A stretch of DNA of 64,000 bases. Origin: RYN-230 sp963760405. GTDB lineage: Bacteria > Actinomycetota > Actinomycetes > Streptosporangiales > Streptosporangiaceae. Location: contig CAVXCV010000004.1 in NCBI GenBank assembly GCA_963760405.1, forward strand, positions 620,001 to 684,000. Direction: 5' to 3'. Of the stretch, positions 60,950 to 64,000 are shown piece by piece. Position numbers and translations under genes: made by a program. The notes under the pieces were generated by a model. The model had not been told where the DNA came from, did not search any database, and saw only the letters and a list, made by a program, of their open reading frames with translations. How positions within the stretch are numbered: position 1 is the first letter of the stretch; the number at the start of each line of letters is the position of its first letter.

Positions 60950-61561
60950 ATGGCCGGCCGCCCCGCGGCCCAGGCCCGGTGCGCCTGGGCGGAGAGCTCC
61001 GACGCCATGCGCGCGTACCACGACCAGGAATGGGGCGTGCCGTCCCGGGACGACCCCTACCTGTTCGAGATGCTCCTGCTGGAAGGCGCGCAGGCGGGCC
61101 TGTCCTGGTCCACCATCCTGGGCAAGCGGGACAACTACCGGCGTGCGCTGGACGGGTTCGATGCTGGCCGCATCGCCCGCTACGACGAGGCCAAGCTCGC
61201 CTCGCTGCTGGCCGACCCCGGGATCGTCCGGAACCGGCTCAAGGTGGCGGGCACCGTCCGCAACGCCCGCGCCTTCCTGGCCACTCAGGCCGAGCACGGC
61301 TCGTTCGCGGCGTACCTCTGGGCCTGGGTGGACGGCACTCCCGTGGTCAACCGGCCCCGGTCCGTGGCGGACCTGCCCGCGCACACCGAATTGTCCGACC
61401 GGGTCAGCAAGGACCTGAAACGGCGCGGGTTCACCTTTGTCGGCTCGACGATCGTCTACAGCTATTTGCAGGCTGTCGGGGTGGTCAACGATCACATCGC
61501 CGGCTGCCCGAATGCCGGGGATAGCGCCCCGAATGCGGCTAGCCCCCCGAATGCAGGATAA
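60950..61561 (+). CDS. tag: DNA-3-methyladenine glycosylase I
   Basis: 203 aa. Excises 3-methyladenine from DNA. Zinc-snap residues: Cys in ARCAWAESS and His in MRAYHDQEWGVP at the N-terminus, His and Cys in VVNDHIAGCP at the C-terminus. Core LFEMLLLEGAQAGLSWSTIL includes the substrate-contacting Glu and Trp. It starts 2 bp after the flavoprotein stop, so probably co-transcribed. The tail SAPNAASPPNAG is a short repeat extension. Confidence 0.95.
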   Translation: MAGRPAAQARCAWAESSDAMRAYHDQEWGVPSRDDPYLFEMLLLEGAQAGLSWSTILGKRDNYRRALDGFDAGRIARYDEAKLASLLADPGIVRNRLKVAGTVRNARAFLATQAEHGSFAAYLWAWVDGTPVVNRPRSVADLPAHTELSDRVSKDLKRRGFTFVGSTIVYSYLQAVGVVNDHIAGCPNAGDSAPNAASPPNAG

Positions 61562-61693
61562 TAGTGATGATGCCGGGCAATCTGCGTCGTGCCCGGCTGC
61601 TTCCGGGGCAGCCCCCAGTCCCGGGAAATACAGCGGAAACACCCGGCGTTGCGCTGGTCAGCCGGTCTCCCGCGTCTGGCATGATGAGGAGTA

Positions 61694-61873
61694 ATGAGTA
61701 GCTCAGCGTCCACCCGCTTTCCGGTAACTGTCACCCAGCTTCCGGTACTGCGCTGCCAGATCTGCAAGCGCACCATCGCGCACCGGCCCGGTCAGGCCAG
61801 CGTCGTGCTGACCGAGCACTACCGGCGTGAGCACCCCGAGATGCTCGAGGCCGCTGCTGGCCGGCCCGGCTGA
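61694..61873 (+). CDS. 59-residue putative zinc-finger protein
   Basis: ATG 61694 with GAGGAG two bases upstream (close spacing). After a Ser/Thr-rich start it encodes LPVLRCQICKRTIAHRPG and a helix VVLTEHYRREHPEML, giving Cys20-x2-Cys23 and a His-x4-His pair about 22 residues later, a plausible one-zinc C2H2-like finger. Prokaryotic single fingers of this size can bind DNA or proteins. Not part of an obvious operon. Short enough to be missed by many gene finders. Confidence 0.6.
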   Translation: MSSSASTRFPVTVTQLPVLRCQICKRTIAHRPGQASVVLTEHYRREHPEMLEAAAGRPG

Positions 61874-61933
61874 GCGCGGCCCGCGTCAGCATGGCCCGGC
61901 CAGCCCGGAGCATACGGCCAGCAGGCTCGGCGG

Positions 61934-62100
61934 GCTCCATCCTGTCCATCGGGTCAACCGGCTCGATCCTGTCGATTGGCTCGGCTGGGTCGATCCTGTC
62001 GATCGGTTCCGCGGGCTCGGTCCTGTCCATCGGCTCGGTCGCGTCCGCCTGCTCGGTCTTGTCCGTCGGCTCGCTGCTGAGCATCAGTTCTGTGCTGTCC
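61934..62100. repeat. 27-bp tandem repeat with open frames on both strands
   Basis: Four 27-bp units from 61934 (GGCTCGATCCTGTCGATCGGC core) then a degenerate tail. Plus-strand reading gives GSILSIGSA repeats (61891-62151); minus-strand reading gives PAEPIDRIE/PVDPMDRME repeats from an ATG at 62084. Acidic EP-DRIE repeat proteins of the second kind are common, uncharacterised, in actinobacterial annotations. Neither start has a good ribosome-binding site, so I annotate only the repeat. Confidence 0.7.
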
Positions 62101-62147
62101 GGCCTGTCCCGCCGCGCCCTCCTGTCCTGGCGGTCGGTGTCCGGTAG

Positions 62148-62662
62148 CTAACCGGGACGGCGGCGCACGATGTTCATCGCCAGCAGGTGCAGCACCACCT
62201 GGTCATCCTGGTTGATCAGCTCGCCCTTGGTGTGCACCATGCCCCGGTCCGGCCGGGACCGGGACGGCCGCACCGACGTGGTGCTGGCCCGCAGCCGCAG
62301 CGAATCACCCGGCCGGACCGGCGCGGGCCAGCGCACCTCGTCCACCCCAGGCGAGGCCAGGCCGCCACCCGGGACAGGTAGTGGTCGGCGAACATCCGCA
62401 TGAACAGGCCCGTGGTGTGCCAGCCGCTGGCGATCAGGGTGCCGAACGGCCCCGCGGCCGCGGCGGCCGGGTCGGTGTGGATCGGCTGCGGATCGAACCG
62501 CTCCGCGAACTCGCGGATCTCCGCGGCCGAGACGGTCAGGTATCCGTACTCGTACACGGCGCCTTCGGTGTAGTCCTCGAACCATCGATCGTCGATCGGC
62601 GCGGCGAAGTCGGCCTCAGTCAGCGTGGCGGTCCGGGCCGCCGGGTCCCCCTGGTGCGTCAT
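62148..62662 (-). pseudogene. MaoC-like dehydratase, one-base frameshift
   Basis: Hot-dog-fold enoyl hydratase-like protein, about 171 aa when repaired. Start MTHQGD at 62662; YTEGAVYEYGYLTVSAAEIR, the catalytic-region DPQPIHTDPAAA and ASGWHTTGLFMRMFADHYLSRVA are in one frame; ASPGVDEVRWPAPVRPGDSL and the C-terminus are in another. Adding one G (coding strand) at about 62362 restores an ordinary MaoC protein. It overlaps the 3' end of the GH2 gene by 47 bp. Confidence 0.83.
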
Positions 62663-64000
62663 GCCCCGAAGCATCGCACGCCCCGCCCGGCTGAAGATCG
62701 CGCGCCCCAGCTGTCCAGAGTTCACGGAGCAGCCAGGCCGCGGCTTTGGGCTGGCGGTCCCGGGTGAACACGCCCTTGTGGTTGCCGCCGGGACGGTGCA
62801 CGGCCTGGGCGGTGGCGAAGTCGGCGAAGTTCCACACGTGCTCGCCGATCACCTCCGGGATCTGCCGGAACACCCGCAGCGAGATGGCGATCAGCGCGGC
62901 CTGGTACTCCTCAGACCACATCGTGGGCGGCAGGGCGTGCAGTCCGGCCATGGCGTCGGCGCCGAACTCGGTGACCACGATGGGCTTGCCGTGCCGCGCC
63001 CAGGCCCGCAGTTCCGCGGCCAGCTCCCGCTCGGCTCCGTCCAGGTCCCCGGGGCCCGCATACCAGCCGTAGTAGCGGTTCACGCAGATCAGGTCGAACA
63101 GGTCGGTCACCACGTCGGCGTCGGGTGGCGCCGTCGCCACGTTCGCGAAACAGACCGGGCGGCCCGGGTCGAGATCCCGCGCGGCCGCGGCCAGCGGCGC
63201 GAAGTAGCCGCGCGCGGCTGGCTCGGCGGTGTCCGGCTCGTTCGCGATGGACCAGGCGATGACGCTCGGGTGGTTGCGGTCCCTGGCGATCAGCTCGCGC
63301 AGCGCGGCCAGGTGCGCGGCTGCGGCGGGCGCCTCGATGGCACCGGGCCCGAAGGTGCGCGCCCCCGGGTCACCCATGTGGCCCAGGCTGAAGTGCAGGC
63401 CGACGGCGGGGGTCTCGTCGATGACGAGCAGGCCCTGCCGGTCGGCGTAGTCGAGGACCTCGTCGGCGTACGGGTAGTGGGAGGTCCGGAAGGAGTTCGC
63501 GCCGATCCACTTCAGCAGCGCGAAGTCGCGGACCAGCCGCGCGTCATCGTGGCCCTTGCCGTGCAGCGCGGCGTCCTCGTGCATGCCGAACCCGCGCAGC
63601 GTCACCGGCTGATCGTTGAGCAGCAGCCGGGCGCCGTCAACCCGGACCGTGCGCAGGCCGGCGGGCAGCGAGTATTCATCCGGGCCGTGCCGCAGGGTCA
63701 GCTGGTACAGGTACGGGTCCGCCGGGGACCAGGGCCGGGCGCCGGGCACGGCCAGTGTGCCGCGGGTGCCGCTGGCCGCCGCGACCACGGTCCCGGCCGC
63801 GTCCCGCAGCTCGGCCGAGGTCGGGCCCGGCCCGGTCACGTCGGCCTGGTAGGCCAGCTGCCCGGTACCGGTCCCCGGGTCGAAGCTGGTGCTGACCGAC
63901 AGGTCTGCGAGGTAGCTGGGCGGAGTGCAGTACAGCCAGACCGAGCGGTGCAGGCCCGCATAGTTGAAGAAGTCGTGGAAGTAGCGCTGCCGCGGGCGCT
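62616..64000 (-). CDS. Glycoside hydrolase family 2 (beta-glucuronidase-like), 5' part beyond window
   Basis: At least 461 residues; the frame is open to the right edge. FHDFFNYAGLHRSVWLY (jelly-roll end), immunoglobulin-like middle, then TIM barrel: LLKWIGANSFRTSHYPY, acid/base Glu in AWSIANEPDTAEP, nucleophile Glu in IVVTEFGADA, and the WNFADF segment. The motifs NYAGLHR and ANEP-T resemble bacterial beta-glucuronidases more than beta-galactosidases. No signal peptide can be assessed. The last 25 residues, Gly/Asp-rich, overlap MaoC. Confidence 0.9.
   Translation of the reverse strand, partial: RPRQRYFHDFFNYAGLHRSVWLYCTPPSYLADLSVSTSFDPGTGTGQLAYQADVTGPGPTSAELRDAAGTVVAAASGTRGTLAVPGARPWSPADPYLYQLTLRHGPDEYSLPAGLRTVRVDGARLLLNDQPVTLRGFGMHEDAALHGKGHDDARLVRDFALLKWIGANSFRTSHYPYADEVLDYADRQGLLVIDETPAVGLHFSLGHMGDPGARTFGPGAIEAPAAAAHLAALRELIARDRNHPSVIAWSIANEPDTAEPAARGYFAPLAAAARDLDPGRPVCFANVATAPPDADVVTDLFDLICVNRYYGWYAGPGDLDGAERELAAELRAWARHGKPIVVTEFGADAMAGLHALPPTMWSEEYQAALIAISLRVFRQIPEVIGEHVWNFADFATAQAVHRPGGNHKGVFTRDRQPKAAAWLLRELWTAGARDLQPGGACDASGHDAPGGPGGPDRHAD

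Noticed and set aside
61891..62151. Plus-strand GSILSIGSA repeat protein as a gene
   Set aside because: No ribosome-binding site and low-complexity repeat translation; kept as a repeat feature only.

Overview
The window is a gene-dense, very GC-rich (roughly 70% or more) stretch of a high-GC actinobacterial (Actinomycetota) chromosome. Three LLM-type flavin oxidoreductases of the F420 class, a Ddn-like deazaflavin oxidoreductase, a PucR-type regulator, an ECF42 sigma factor with its DGPF partner, Corynebacterium-type GlgA, frequent GTG starts and many GTGA/ATGA stop-start overlaps all point there. I cannot name genus or species. There are no rRNA or tRNA genes, no phage or plasmid genes, no transposase and no CRISPR array: this reads as chromosomal core and accessory DNA, not a mobile island.

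Layout. 0-5.7 kb: M20 peptidase (cut by the left edge), NudC, LLM oxidoreductase, Ddn-like protein behind a palindrome-flanked promoter, PHP phosphoesterase. 5.7-9.6 kb: ABC-2 exporter operon (permease, two ATPases, TetR) with a three-copy 87-bp repeat at the permease/ATPase junction. 9.8-20 kb: GCS2-type ligase, DUF3048, LLM, YbaK, DUF3291, PIG-L deacetylase, Nudix, DUF1697, MFS pump, proS. 20-27 kb: TerC, site-2 protease, PucR regulator, papain-like protein, thioredoxin, and a decayed two-component/ABC module. 27-33.5 kb: large LuxR-family ATPase regulator whose base composition looks foreign, DUF4331, a duplicated muconolactone-isomerase-like protein, LOG, YbjQ-like. 33.6-41 kb: pseudouridine kinase and PsuG, LLM, phosphoribosyltransferase, PolX, an atypical histidine kinase and response regulator. 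41-49.7 kb: UbiA-like membrane protein, nSTAND/WD40 regulator, DsbA-like, a 35-residue membrane protein, GST-like reductase, BLUF photoreceptor. 49.8-64 kb: pgm-glgC-glgA glycogen operon, AI-2E transporter with a HAD remnant, malic enzyme, DGPF/ECF42, MarR with a divergent NAD(P)H dehydrogenase-like flavoprotein, Tag glycosylase, a 59-residue zinc-finger protein, MaoC dehydratase and a GH2 enzyme cut by the right edge.

Two themes cut across the window. First, at least nine otherwise well conserved genes carry frameshifts. Most are single-base changes in short G or C runs, so base-calling error is the simplest explanation; a dense cluster at 5.5-6.3 kb may be real decay. Second, short tandem repeats with units that are multiples of 3 bp (9, 15, 27 bp) sit inside or beside several genes and lengthen the proteins without breaking frame.

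The best leads are the ABC exporter, whose two ATPases carry complementary motif losses predicting one active and one dead ATP site; the atypical kinase/regulator pair at 38.9-41.1 kb; the BLUF photoreceptor; and the eroded sensor/regulator/permease module at 25.3-27.2 kb.
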